A DNA stretch of 64,000 bases from Nocardiopsis kunsanensis DSM 44524 (GTDB lineage Bacteria > Actinomycetota > Actinomycetes > Streptosporangiales > Streptosporangiaceae): contig NZ_ANAY01000021.1 in assembly GCF_000340965.1 (NCBI RefSeq), positions 47,209-111,208 of the forward strand, given 5' to 3'. The translations under genes and the position numbers were made by a program. This document shows positions 39,414 to 47,218 of this stretch, piece after piece; within the stretch, counting starts at the first letter, position 1, and every line of letters begins with the position of its first letter. The notes under the pieces were generated by a model that ran no database searches, was not told the origin of the DNA, and saw only the letters and a list, made by a program, of their open reading frames with translations.

Positions 39414-40312
39414 AGGCCCCCTCCCCCGGTCAGGTCCATGAAGACGTCCTCCAGGGACTGTTCCTCACGGCGTACTCCGTGCACGGCGACCCGTTCATGG
39501 ACGAGGTGGGCAACCAGGTGTGCGGTCGTGTCGTGGCCGATCCCGGGGATCCGTACGCAGCCGCCGTCGCGGACCGCGCCCCACCCGGAGGTGAGGGCGG
39601 TCGCCCGGTCGGGTTCGGGCGTGTCGACGAGGACGTCGGGCACCGACCGGGCGAACAGCTGCTCCCGCGTGCCCTGGAAGAGCATGCGCCCCTCGCCGAG
39701 GATGCCCAGGACCGTTGCAGTGCGGTCGATCTCGCCCAGAAGGTGGCTGGAGACCATGACGGTGATCCCGCGGTCGGCCAGCTGGGTGAGCAGGCGCCGC
39801 ATCTCCTCGATACCGGCCGGGTCGAGGCCGTTGGTGGGTTCGTCGAGGATCAGGATCCGGGGTTCGCGGGCCAGGGCCAACGCGATACCCAGGCGTTGTT
39901 TCATCCCCAGGGAGTAGGTGCGGACCCGCTTGTCGATGTGGTCCTGGAGGCGTACGGTCCGCACGGCTCTGCGCACCTGGCCGTCGGAGAGACCGAGCAG
40001 GCGCTGCACGAGCCGCATGTTCTCGCCGCCGGTGAGGTGGCCGTAGGCCGGCGGGGCCTCGATGAGCGAGCCGATCTCACGTAGGAGCCCGCGCCGGGTG
40101 GAGGGCTGCATCCGGCGGCCCATGATGTGGACCTCACCGCTGGTGGGACGCACCAGCGAGAGCAGCATCTTCATCGTGGTCGATTTCCCCGAACCGTTCG
40201 GACCGAGGAAACCGTAGACGCACCCTTCCGGGATGCGCAGGTCGAGGTTGTGGACGACCGTTCGGTCGCCGTAGGTCTTGCCCAGGTCGTGGGTGGTGAT
40301 CAGATCGGACAC
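39410..40312 (-). CDS. ABC exporter ATP-binding protein (bacitracin/lantibiotic type)
   Basis: About 300 residues. Walker A GPNGSGKST, Q-loop region, signature YSLGMKQRLG, Walker B ILILDEPTNGLDP and H-loop VMVSSHLLGEI are all present. Similar to BcrA/LanF-type subunits with a C-terminal extension (EEQSLEDVFMDLTGG). The start is set at the GTG 40310-40312 (VSDLITTHDLGKTYG); an upstream start at 40348 is possible. With the two permeases and the nearby two-component system it resembles cell-envelope peptide-resistance modules; the substrate is inferred only. Confidence 0.92.
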   Translation of the reverse strand: MSDLITTHDLGKTYGDRTVVHNLDLRIPEGCVYGFLGPNGSGKSTTMKMLLSLVRPTSGEVHIMGRRMQPSTRRGLLREIGSLIEAPPAYGHLTGGENMRLVQRLLGLSDGQVRRAVRTVRLQDHIDKRVRTYSLGMKQRLGIALALAREPRILILDEPTNGLDPAGIEEMRRLLTQLADRGITVMVSSHLLGEIDRTATVLGILGEGRMLFQGTREQLFARSVPDVLVDTPEPDRATALTSGWGAVRDGGCVRIPGIGHDTTAHLVAHLVHERVAVHGVRREEQSLEDVFMDLTGGGGL

Positions 40313-40740
40313 GGCAACACTGTGTCCTGCTGGCCCGCCCGGGATCATCGCCCCGCGGGGTGAGGTTCCGGGTCCCCCTCAGGGGTGACACCGGCAGGGC
40401 GCGGCCGCCCTCCGGACACGGGAGGCCGAAGAAAGGTGATTGTAGCTACGGCCCGCCGATCAGAAGTCGCGACCGCATGGGCCATATGCTCCGAACCCGC
40501 TGGTGAGAATGGTGCGGTCCTCCGGACGCGAAGCCACAACCGCGGCCCATGAGGCGATGTGGCCCCACCTTCGTCGGTCACCCACCCAAACTTTCGTCGT
40601 CCCCTCCGCCACGGGAGGTCCACGTTCGTCGGCTTCCCGCTTCGTTCCTGCGGCCGAGGATTCAGCGCTTTTCGATTTCTAGGTTGGTCAGTGTCGGCAA
40701 GAAGCCGCTCGATCACACCCCGTACGGAAATGGAAGCGAC
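40313..40740. other. Divergent intergenic region, ABC exporter / secreted protease
   Basis: 428 bp. Minus-strand TACAAT (40439-40444) is a possible -10 for the exporter operon. No gene is supported; the long open frame before 40741 in the protease reading frame lacks a ribosome site. Confidence 0.45.
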
Positions 40741-41583
40741 ATGTTCGGAAACCGTGGGTCCACAAAGCGAGACCGTGCCCGGGCGGTGGCGCTCGTGGGG
40801 GCGGTCGGCACCGGAGCATTCCTGAGTGCGACGGCGTTGGCCTCACCGGCCGCAGCGATCATCGGCGGGGAGGACGCCACCGAGACCTACGAGTTCATGA
40901 CCGCCCTGTACGACGACTCCGGCAACCACTACTGCGGGGGCGCGCTGGTGGACGAACAGTGGGTGGTCACGGCCGCCCACTGCCTCGAGCAGGAGAACAT
41001 CAGCGTCCGGGTGGGCAGCACCGACCAGACCGGTGGCGGGACCGAGCGCGAGGTCACCGAGGCCGTCGAGCATCCCGACTTCGAGGTCGAGGACCTCCAG
41101 GACGACCCCGATTACCCCCTCTCCGCGTACCTGCTGCACAACGACCTCGCTCTGCTGAAGCTCGACGCCCCCGTGGAGGAGGAGCCCGTCGAGATCGCCG
41201 ACGAACGGGCCGAGCCGGGTTCCCCCGTGCGTAACTTGGGCTGGGGCATGGTCGACGAGTTCGGCGAAGAAGACGCGCCGGACACTCTGCAGCAGTTGGA
41301 CTCCGAGATCGTGGCCCCCGACCGGTGCGCGGAGATGGACCCCGAGAGCGACCTCTGCTCCGAGCACCCCACCGAGGAGGCTCAGGCCTGCATCCTCGAC
41401 TCCGGCGGGCCGGTGGTCCGCGGTGAAGAGGGCGACTGGGACCTGGTCGGGGTCATCAGCCGCGACGGCAACTTCGACGAGGACCCCAACTGCGTGGGTC
41501 CCCAGGTCTCCACCGACAGCGTCGCGTACGCCGACTGGATCACCTCCACCATCGCGGACGGTGACCGGCAGCCCGCCCTGTAG
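40741..41583 (+). CDS. Secreted trypsin-like serine protease (S1)
   Basis: 280 residues with a basic N-terminus and hydrophobic signal segment ending near ALASPAAA (residue 39), then IIGGEDA, the usual mature N-terminus of S1 proteases. Catalytic triad: His80 (VTAAHC), Asp135 (HNDLALLKL) and Ser221 (LDSGGPVV). The usual Gly before DSGGP is Leu (CILDSGGP). Four cysteines sit at expected disulfide-like positions. The ATG at 40741 is chosen because the signal peptide begins there; the open frame upstream has no signal. Unusually acidic for the family. Followed by two small secreted proteins. Confidence 0.9.
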   Translation: MFGNRGSTKRDRARAVALVGAVGTGAFLSATALASPAAAIIGGEDATETYEFMTALYDDSGNHYCGGALVDEQWVVTAAHCLEQENISVRVGSTDQTGGGTEREVTEAVEHPDFEVEDLQDDPDYPLSAYLLHNDLALLKLDAPVEEEPVEIADERAEPGSPVRNLGWGMVDEFGEEDAPDTLQQLDSEIVAPDRCAEMDPESDLCSEHPTEEAQACILDSGGPVVRGEEGDWDLVGVISRDGNFDEDPNCVGPQVSTDSVAYADWITSTIADGDRQPAL

Positions 41584-41712
41584 ACCGGACGGTCCTGTTC
41601 GGCCGACCCGCCCTGTGGGCCGACCACGTCGACGAAGTGTCCGACGAGAAGACCTACCGGGTTCCGGTCCGTGAGCCCGGAAAGAGAACCGCCCCCTACT
41701 CGGGTGGTCAGC

Positions 41713-41741
41713 ACGACCTCCCCCGCGAATGCGGGGCCCAC
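41713..41741 (-). repeat. Solitary sequence resembling a degenerate CRISPR repeat
   Basis: 29 bp with about 22 positions matching the array repeat, including CCCCCGCG and TGCGGGG arms. It stands alone 27 bp upstream of the first small secreted protein gene. It may be a relic, or chance similarity in GC-rich DNA. Confidence 0.3.
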
Positions 41742-41756
41742 AGATAAGTACTCATC

Positions 41757-41847
41757 GGAGGAATTACATGTCCTGGTCCCAGCGCATCGCCGCCGGCCTC
41801 GCGGTCGGAGCAGCCGCCCTGGCCCTCCCGTTCGCCGCAAGCCCCGC
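41757..41847 (+). repeat. 91-bp exact repeat covering ribosome site and signal peptide, copy 1
   Basis: Identical to 42250-42340. It covers GGAGGAATTAC, the start codon and the first 26 codons. Confidence 0.9.
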
Positions 41848-42001
41848 CTCTGCGGCCGAATGGGAGAAGGCCGCCGGTTTCCCCGATTACGGGACTTGCA
41901 TGAAGGAGGGTGACCTCTACATGAACGACGACTACCACGACTACACCGAGTTCAAGTGCGAGCAGGGAACCAGCGGTATGTGGATCATGTGGGTACGCTG
42001 A
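41768..42001 (+). CDS. Small secreted protein, paralogue 1
   Basis: 77 residues, ATG at 41768 with GGAGG six bases upstream. Residues 1-29 are a signal peptide (MSWSQRIAAGLAVGAAALAL, cleavage near ASPASA). The mature part of about 48 residues is acidic/aromatic and has two cysteines (GTCMKEG, EFKCEQG), so probably one disulfide, ending IMWVR. The protein downstream shares the signal and the FKCE and WVR motifs but differs elsewhere. No family recognised; size and secretion recall lactococcin-972-like or spore-coat-type peptides, unproven. Confidence 0.85.
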   Translation: MSWSQRIAAGLAVGAAALALPFAASPASAAEWEKAAGFPDYGTCMKEGDLYMNDDYHDYTEFKCEQGTSGMWIMWVR

Positions 42002-42249
42002 CCCCCAGCGCACCCACGGCTCCCCCACGCGGCAGCGCACCGGACGGTCCTCGCACCGAGCACGGTGACGACCGGGCTGACCCGTCCGGAACCCGGCCGC
42101 TGAACCGGGACTCCGTCCCACCGGAGACCTTCCTATGGGCATTCCGTACCGGGACTTCCTCGCACTCGCACAGGGCCGTCCCCTCGAGCGCGGGAAACAC
42201 TGATCTCTCCTCACCAGACGTGGGGAGATTCCACAGAAATCCACACATT

Positions 42250-42340
42250 GGAGGAATTACATGTCCTGGTCCCAGCGCATCGCCGCCGGCCTCGCGGTCG
42301 GAGCAGCCGCCCTGGCCCTCCCGTTCGCCGCAAGCCCCGC
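42250..42340 (+). repeat. 91-bp exact repeat covering ribosome site and signal peptide, copy 2
   Basis: Identical to 41757-41847. A second block after each stop codon (about 42002-42053 and 42492-42543, CCCCCAGCGCAC to CACCGGACGGT) is also nearly identical. Confidence 0.9.
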
Positions 42341-42491
42341 TTCCGCATCGGACTGGGAGCTCGCCGGTGGTTTCGGCGACTACGAGACCTGCTTCCTCGA
42401 GGGGTACTCCTACGTCTACGAGGAAGGCAACGACGACCTCTCCGAGTTCAAGTGCGAGAAGAACGGCACCTGGCAGGTCTGGGTGCGCTGA
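42261..42491 (+). CDS. Small secreted protein, paralogue 2
   Basis: 76 residues with the same ribosome site and signal peptide as the gene at 41768. The mature part begins SDWELAGGFGDYETC and ends FKCEKNGTWQVWVR; two cysteines in the same relative positions. Only about half of the mature residues match paralogue 1, against identical DNA for the signal and near-identical DNA after the stop. Followed by a strong terminator, then array A4. Confidence 0.85.
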   Translation: MSWSQRIAAGLAVGAAALALPFAASPASASDWELAGGFGDYETCFLEGYSYVYEEGNDDLSEFKCEKNGTWQVWVR

Positions 42492-42610
42492 CCCCCAGCG
42501 CACACACGGCTCCCCCACGCGGCAGCGCACCGGACGGTTCCCTCGACCGGCACGATGACGGTCGGTTCGAGCTGAGCCGCCCGTACCGCAGACGCTGACA
42601 CGGAGTTCCG

Positions 42611-42639
42611 CCCCGCCGGATCCCCTCCGGTGGGGTTTT
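42611..42639 (+). terminator. Intrinsic terminator after the small secreted proteins
   Basis: Stem CCCCGCCGGA/TCCGGTGGGG (one G-U pair), 5-nt loop TCCCC, then TTTT. It is 120 bp past the stop codon and 8 bp before the first repeat of array A4. Confidence 0.85.
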
Positions 42640-42647
42640 CGGTGTCG

Positions 42648-43042
42648 GGGACGACCCCCGCGTGCGCGGGGAGCACGACGTGCAGTTGATCTATGTGCCC
42701 CTGAACTCGGGACCATCCCCGCGTGCGCGGGGAGCACGCTGGAGCTGGACATCAACCGCGCCGGTGACACGGACCATCCCCGCGTGCGCGGGGAGCACGC
42801 AGAGAGCTCACCGACACCACCCACCACCTCGGGACCATCCCCGCGTGCGCGGGGAGCACGACCGGAGGTGGGAGGCGATGGTGTGGCGCTCGGGACCATC
42901 CCCGCGTGCGCGGGGAGCACACGATCAACGTCTGCTGAGCCTCGGTGACGACGGGACCATCCCCGCGTGCGCGGGGAGCACGATGCACGAGGTGCTCACG
43001 CATCCTCCACCGTGGGACCATCCCCGCGTGCGCGGGGAGCAC
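42648..43042 (-). CRISPR. CRISPR array A4, type I-E, 7 repeats / 6 spacers
   Basis: Seven repeats at exact 61-bp period, ends 42676 to 43042. The core is the GCGTGCGCGGGG variant, as in the young half of A3. The leader-distal repeat is mutated (ACGACCCC). Its leader follows at 43043, so transcription is minus, toward the 3' end of the secreted-protein gene. Confidence 0.97.
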
Positions 43043-43170
43043 TCTTACTGACCTGCATGTCTACCCACGAGTAACCCGGAAATCTGCAACTTGTGCAGCT
43101 CCGCATAACGTGGAGGTCACGACAGTGATCTGGTCAGCCACAGGCGCCAGTATGCAGAGTCTCGGCACCA
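43043..43170 (-). promoter_or_regulatory. Leader of array A4
   Basis: TCTTACTGACCTGCATG, AGTAACCCGGAAATCTGCAA, TTGTGCAGCTCCG and ATAACG, then CAGTATGCAG near 43149. The TTGTGCA block groups it with A5 and A6 rather than with A1, A3 and A7. Confidence 0.8.
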
Positions 43171-43588
43171 AGGGACAGGAAAGCAAGGAGAGCCGGGACG
43201 CGAGGACCAAGAGGCTGATGCACGTCGGGGCCGTCACGGAGAGCTGAGAAGTCACTTACGCGGAGAGCGCCGCCGCCCTCTCGCACCCCTCGCCCGCCCA
43301 CGACCGCTCCACGAAAAACAATGCCCACGGCGACCACGGGAGCAGGGCCGCCTCCATCACAAGAGCGCACCTCACCCCCAGGAGCTGGGCTTTTCCTCCC
43401 TGGCCCCTCCCCGGCGGCGACTGTTCGGCGACGGTACAACCGCCGACCATCGGCGAACCACCAACGGCAAGACCGCCTCAACTCTCCGATATTGCTTGAT
43501 TACGGACAGTTATATCCGGAAAGGTACGGGCATCTTCTTCGCAGTCCCGCAGCACTGCGGCACGCAAGACACCGAAGGAGAATCCCGC
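43171..43588. other. Intergenic, upstream of the CHRD-like gene
   Basis: About 420 bp. No gene recognised. It presumably holds the promoter of the gene at 43589; I could not assign boxes with confidence. Confidence 0.45.
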
Positions 43589-44398
43589 ATGCGCAAGACC
43601 ATGGCTGTCACCGGGGCGTTCGCCCTACCTCTGGGGCTGGCACTGACCGCTGCTCCGGCCCACGCCCAGGACCGGCCCGAGTCCGACACCGATGACACGG
43701 CAGTGCTGCACGCCCAGCTCCAGCCCCTCAACGACTCCTCCGCCAGCGGCACCGCGATGGTCGAGCTCAAGGGCACAGAGGTCACCGTCGACATCGAATC
43801 GACCGGGCTCGAGCCGAACATGAACACCGCCCAGCACTTCCACATCAGCGAGCAGGACATGTGTGCGCCCGCCTCCGAGAACGGCGAGGACGGCACCGAG
43901 GCGAACGACAGATCCGGAGGCGACTCCTTCTACGAGCCGGCCATCTCGTTGACGACCTCGGGCAGCACCCGCGCCGAGGACGGCCTGAACCTCGACAGCA
44001 TGCCTCCGGCCAACGACGAGGGCGAGGTCTCCTACCGCCGCACGTTCGAGGTGCAGGAGGAGGTGGCCGACCAGCTCGCGAACGAAGAAGCCGTCATCGT
44101 CCAGCACAGCGTCGCTTCCGGCGGGGTCGACGCCTACGAGTCCAACAGTGTCGAGGAGAACGGGGACCAGGACGAGGCCGCGGAGAAGACCGCGCAGCCC
44201 GGAACCTGCGGCGAGCTGGTCGCCGCCCCGGAGAACGGCATGGACACCGGTTTCGGCGGTACCGCTGACACCGGCAGCTCCAGTGCGGGCATGGCCGGCC
44301 TCGGCACGGCCGGCATGGTCGGTCTGGGTGCGGGCCTGATCGTGGCCGCCGGCGCCGCAGCGATCAGTGGCCGTCTGCTGTGGGGGACCAAGGCGTGA
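43589..44398 (+). CDS. Surface protein with CHRD-like domain and C-terminal anchor
   Basis: 269 residues; the ATG at 43589 has AAGGAG eight bases upstream. A signal peptide (residues 1-26, ending APAHAQ) is followed by a domain resembling CHRD (LHAQLQPLNDSSASGTAMVE, NTAQHFHI). The region is acidic, with an HFHI motif that could bind metal. The C-terminus has MDTGFGGTADTG, then a glycine-rich hydrophobic helix (MVGLGAGLIVAAGAAA) and a short tail ending RLLWGTKA. That layout suggests a sortase substrate with an atypical motif. It overlaps the sortase gene by 4 nt. Confidence 0.8.
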   Translation: MRKTMAVTGAFALPLGLALTAAPAHAQDRPESDTDDTAVLHAQLQPLNDSSASGTAMVELKGTEVTVDIESTGLEPNMNTAQHFHISEQDMCAPASENGEDGTEANDRSGGDSFYEPAISLTTSGSTRAEDGLNLDSMPPANDEGEVSYRRTFEVQEEVADQLANEEAVIVQHSVASGGVDAYESNSVEENGDQDEAAEKTAQPGTCGELVAAPENGMDTGFGGTADTGSSSAGMAGLGTAGMVGLGAGLIVAAGAAAISGRLLWGTKA

Positions 44399-45246
44399 CC
44401 TTGTCCAACGCCGAACAGGACGGTGGCGGGGTGGGTACGGTGCCCGCCCCGCCGTCGAGCGACGAGAGGGCCGAGGCACGGGCCCGGTTCGTGGCACTGG
44501 AACGGGGCCATCGGACCCTGCATGCGGTGGTCCCCACAGCTGTGTCATCGGTCGGGGTACTCCTGGCCGGCTTGGGGCTGGCACTCGGCGGACCCGCCCT
44601 GTGGGGCGACCCCGTGCACTCGACCGCCTCCCCTGCCGCTCTCGAACAGGCGCAGGCCCCACCTGCCTCGCCGGACCCCTCGGCCGCTCCCCCTGACACT
44701 TCTTCCTCCGAGGAGGACAGGACGGGTGAAGGCGCGGAGGACACTGGAAGGCCGGAGAACCCCCACACGCCCATCATGGAGTCCTCCGACCCCGCCGGCC
44801 TGCGGGTCCCAGCCATCGACGTGGAGACCGACCACCTTCTTCCGCTCCAGGTGCGTTCCGACGGGGAGCTGGACGTGCCCGCGGAACCCGACACCGTGGG
44901 CTGGTACGAAGCGGGGGCCTCTCCGGGCCAGCAGGGCGCGTCGGTGATCGGCGCGCACGTGGACTCACCGACCGGGCCGGCGGTCTTCTTCCGTCTCGCG
45001 GAGCTGCAGCCCGGTGACGAGGTCACGGTCCCCCGCGCCGACGGCGTCGATGCGGTGTTCGAGGTCTACGGCGTGGAGCAGTACGACAAGGACGACTTCC
45101 CCACCCGCAAGGTCTACGGGTCCACCGGGGGCCGCGCCGAGCTGCGGCTGGTGACGTGCGGCGGCACGTTCGAGCAGGACGAGCACGGATACACCAACAA
45201 CGTCGTCGTCTACGCGGAACTGGTGGACGCCGACGGGGCGGGCTGA
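44395..45246 (+). CDS. Class F-like sortase
   Basis: 283 residues. An N-terminal cytoplasmic part and one membrane span (VVPTAVSSVGVLLAGLGLAL) are followed by a Pro/Ser/acidic linker of about 60 residues and the sortase barrel: LRVPAIDVETDHLLPL, DTVGWYEAGASPGQQGASVIGAHVDS (His) and LRLVTCGGTF (Cys). After the Cys no arginine remains (DEHGYTNNVVVYAELV); relatives usually have one here, so activity is uncertain. The GTG at 44395 overlaps the upstream stop (GTGA); another in-frame GTG is at 44380. The stop codon lies inside the first repeat of array A5. Confidence 0.85.
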   Translation: MTLSNAEQDGGGVGTVPAPPSSDERAEARARFVALERGHRTLHAVVPTAVSSVGVLLAGLGLALGGPALWGDPVHSTASPAALEQAQAPPASPDPSAAPPDTSSSEEDRTGEGAEDTGRPENPHTPIMESSDPAGLRVPAIDVETDHLLPLQVRSDGELDVPAEPDTVGWYEAGASPGQQGASVIGAHVDSPTGPAVFFRLAELQPGDEVTVPRADGVDAVFEVYGVEQYDKDDFPTRKVYGSTGGRAELRLVTCGGTFEQDEHGYTNNVVVYAELVDADGAG

Positions 45247-45696
45247 ATCCCCGCGTTTGCGGGGAGCACAGGATCGTCAACTGCCTGCTGGTCTACGACC
45301 TGGGACCATCCCCGCGCGTGCGGGGAGCACGAGGGCTACCCCGTGGCATTCACCAACGACCTGGGACCATCCCCGCGCGTGCGGGGAGCACCTGGAGGCC
45401 CTTGCCGAGGCATGGCACTCGGGGGGACCATCCCCGCGCGTGCGGGGAGCACTGGGTCGGGGAGGAGGGTCCTGAGCTGGTGCGGGGACCATCCCCGCGC
45501 GTGCGGGGAGCACAGGCAGTCCAGGGACACGATGTCGCGCTTGCGGGGACCATCCCCGCGCGTGCGGGGAGCACCAGCCGGCCGATCTCGGGGCGCTCGC
45601 GGCCGTGGGACCATCCCCGCGCGTGCGGGGAGCACACCACGACGTCACAGTGGCCGTCCCTTACGAAGGGACCATCCCCGCGCGTGCGGGGAGCAC
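45241..45696 (-). CRISPR. CRISPR array A5, type I-E, 8 repeats / 7 spacers
   Basis: Eight repeats, exact 61-bp period, ends 45269 to 45696. The distal repeat is strongly degenerate (GGCTGAATCC, GCGTTTGCGGGG) and includes the sortase stop codon. The other repeats have CCATCCCCGCGCGTGCGGGG. Transcribed on the minus strand toward the sortase gene. Confidence 0.97.
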
Positions 45697-45838
45697 TCTT
45701 ACTGACCTGCATGTCTACCCACGGGTAACCCGAAAATCTGCAAATTGTGCACCTCCGAATAACACCCGGGCAACGCCGACAGGCCACACGAACACAGCAC
45801 CCAGTATGACGGGGGCCCGCTCCGGAGAACAGGCCCCG
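45697..45838 (-). promoter_or_regulatory. Leader of array A5
   Basis: TCTTACTGACCTGCATG, GGTAACCCGAAAATCTGCAA, TTGTGCACCTCCGAATAAC, then CCCAGTATGAC and GCTCCGGAGAACAGGCCCC. Alignable with the A6 and A7 leaders over about 140 bp, including a GGGGCC/GGCCCC hairpin at its outer end. Confidence 0.85.
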
Positions 45839-45889
45839 CCGGGGGCCGGAGTCCGGCCCCGGGCATCCCCGAAGCCTGGCGCCGGCCCC

Positions 45890-47218
45890 TCACCGCGCCA
45901 TACACGGGCGCTTCGGGTCGAACTCCCATCCCGGGATCAGGAACTGCATCGCCACGGCGTCGTCCCGCGCACCGAGCCCTTCCCTCGTGTACAGCTCGTG
46001 TGCCTCGTCGATACGCTCACGGTCCAGCTTCACCCCCAGCCCCGGCGCGTCCGGAACCCGCACGGCACCGTCCCGGATCTGCGGTGGTGCCTGGGTGAGC
46101 CGCTGACCGTCCTGCCAGATCCAGTGCGTGTCCAGGGCGGTGATGTCACCGGGGGCCGCCGCGCCGACCTGTGTGAACATCGCCAGCGAGATGTCGAAGT
46201 GGTTGTTGGAGTGCGAACCCCACGTCAGCCCGAAGTCGTCGCAGAGCTGCGCCACCCGCACCGATCCGGCCATGGTCCAGAAGTGCGGGTCAGCCAGCGG
46301 GATGTCCACCGCGTCGGTGCGCACGGCGTGGGCCATCTCCCGCCAGTCGGTGGCGCACATGTTCGTCGCCGTGGGCAGCCCCGTGGCCCGTTTGAACTCG
46401 GCCATCACCTCACGTGCGGAGAAGCGGCCCTCCGCACCGCAGGGGTCCTCGGCGTAGGCGAGTACTCCGCGCATGCGGCGGCCGTACTCGACCGCCTCCT
46501 CCAGCAGCCAACCCGCGTTGGGGTCCAGGGTGATCCGCGATTCCGGGAACTCCTCGTGCAGCGCGGTGACGACGTCGACCTCCGCGTCGCCGGGGAGTAC
46601 GCCGCCCTTGAGTTTGAAGTCGCGGAACCCGTACCGCTGCTGGGCGGCCCGTGCCAGTTCGATGACGCCGTCGGCGTCCATGGCCTCTTCCCTGCGGCGG
46701 CGCTCCCACGCGTCCCCGGTCTCCTCCCGCAGGTACGGCAGGTCGGTGGCGCCGGGATCCCCGACGAAGAACAGGTACCCCAGCATCGGGACGCTGGAAC
46801 GCTGCTGTCCGGTCCCGAGGAGTTCCGCGACGGGAACCCCGAGGTACTGGCCGTGCAGGTCGAGCAGCGCGGACTCCAGACCGGTGACCGTGTGCACCGT
46901 GGTGCGCAGGTCGAAGGTCTGCTCGCCCCGCCCGCCGGAGTCGCGGTGGGCGAAGGCTTCGGAGATCTCCCGCAGGGCCGAGCGGTACCGGGCCACTGGA
47001 CGGCCGGTGATGCGTTCGCCGGCCTCGCGCAGGGTGGCGGTGATCTTCTCGCCGCCGGGGACCTCACCGAGACCGGTCCGCCCCTCGTCGTCGGTGACGA
47101 TGACGACGTTGCGGGTGAAGTACGGGCCGTGCGCCCCGGAGAGGTTCAACAGCATCGAGTCGTGTCCGGCGACCGGCACGATCTCGACCTGGGCGACGCG
47201 GGGTCCGTGTGCGTTCAC
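45890..47218 (-). CDS. gudD: Glucarate dehydratase
   Basis: Enolase-superfamily enzyme converting D-glucarate (and L-idarate) to 5-keto-4-deoxyglucarate. The 442 residues show the catalytic pair of lysines in FKLKGG, metal ligands in ITLDPNAGW and AYAEDPCG, the third ligand region ATNMCATDW, and the catalytic histidine in [11 protein letters not shown]. All residues typical of GlucD are visible. The GTG at 47216-47218 overlaps the dehydrogenase stop (GTGA). Last gene of the kdgD-dehydrogenase-gudD operon. Its stop is just beyond the A5 leader. Confidence 0.95.
   Translation of the reverse strand: MNAHGPRVAQVEIVPVAGHDSMLLNLSGAHGPYFTRNVVIVTDDEGRTGLGEVPGGEKITATLREAGERITGRPVARYRSALREISEAFAHRDSGGRGEQTFDLRTTVHTVTGLESALLDLHGQYLGVPVAELLGTGQQRSSVPMLGYLFFVGDPGATDLPYLREETGDAWERRRREEAMDADGVIELARAAQQRYGFRDFKLKGGVLPGDAEVDVVTALHEEFPESRITLDPNAGWLLEEAVEYGRRMRGVLAYAEDPCGAEGRFSAREVMAEFKRATGLPTATNMCATDWREMAHAVRTDAVDIPLADPHFWTMAGSVRVAQLCDDFGLTWGSHSNNHFDISLAMFTQVGAAAPGDITALDTHWIWQDGQRLTQAPPQIRDGAVRVPDAPGLGVKLDRERIDEAHELYTREGLGARDDAVAMQFLIPGWEFDPKRPCMAR

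Noticed and set aside
42648..45696. A4 and A5 as parts of one transposon-like island carrying the sortase pair
   Set aside because: No transposase, inverted terminal repeats or target duplications were seen.
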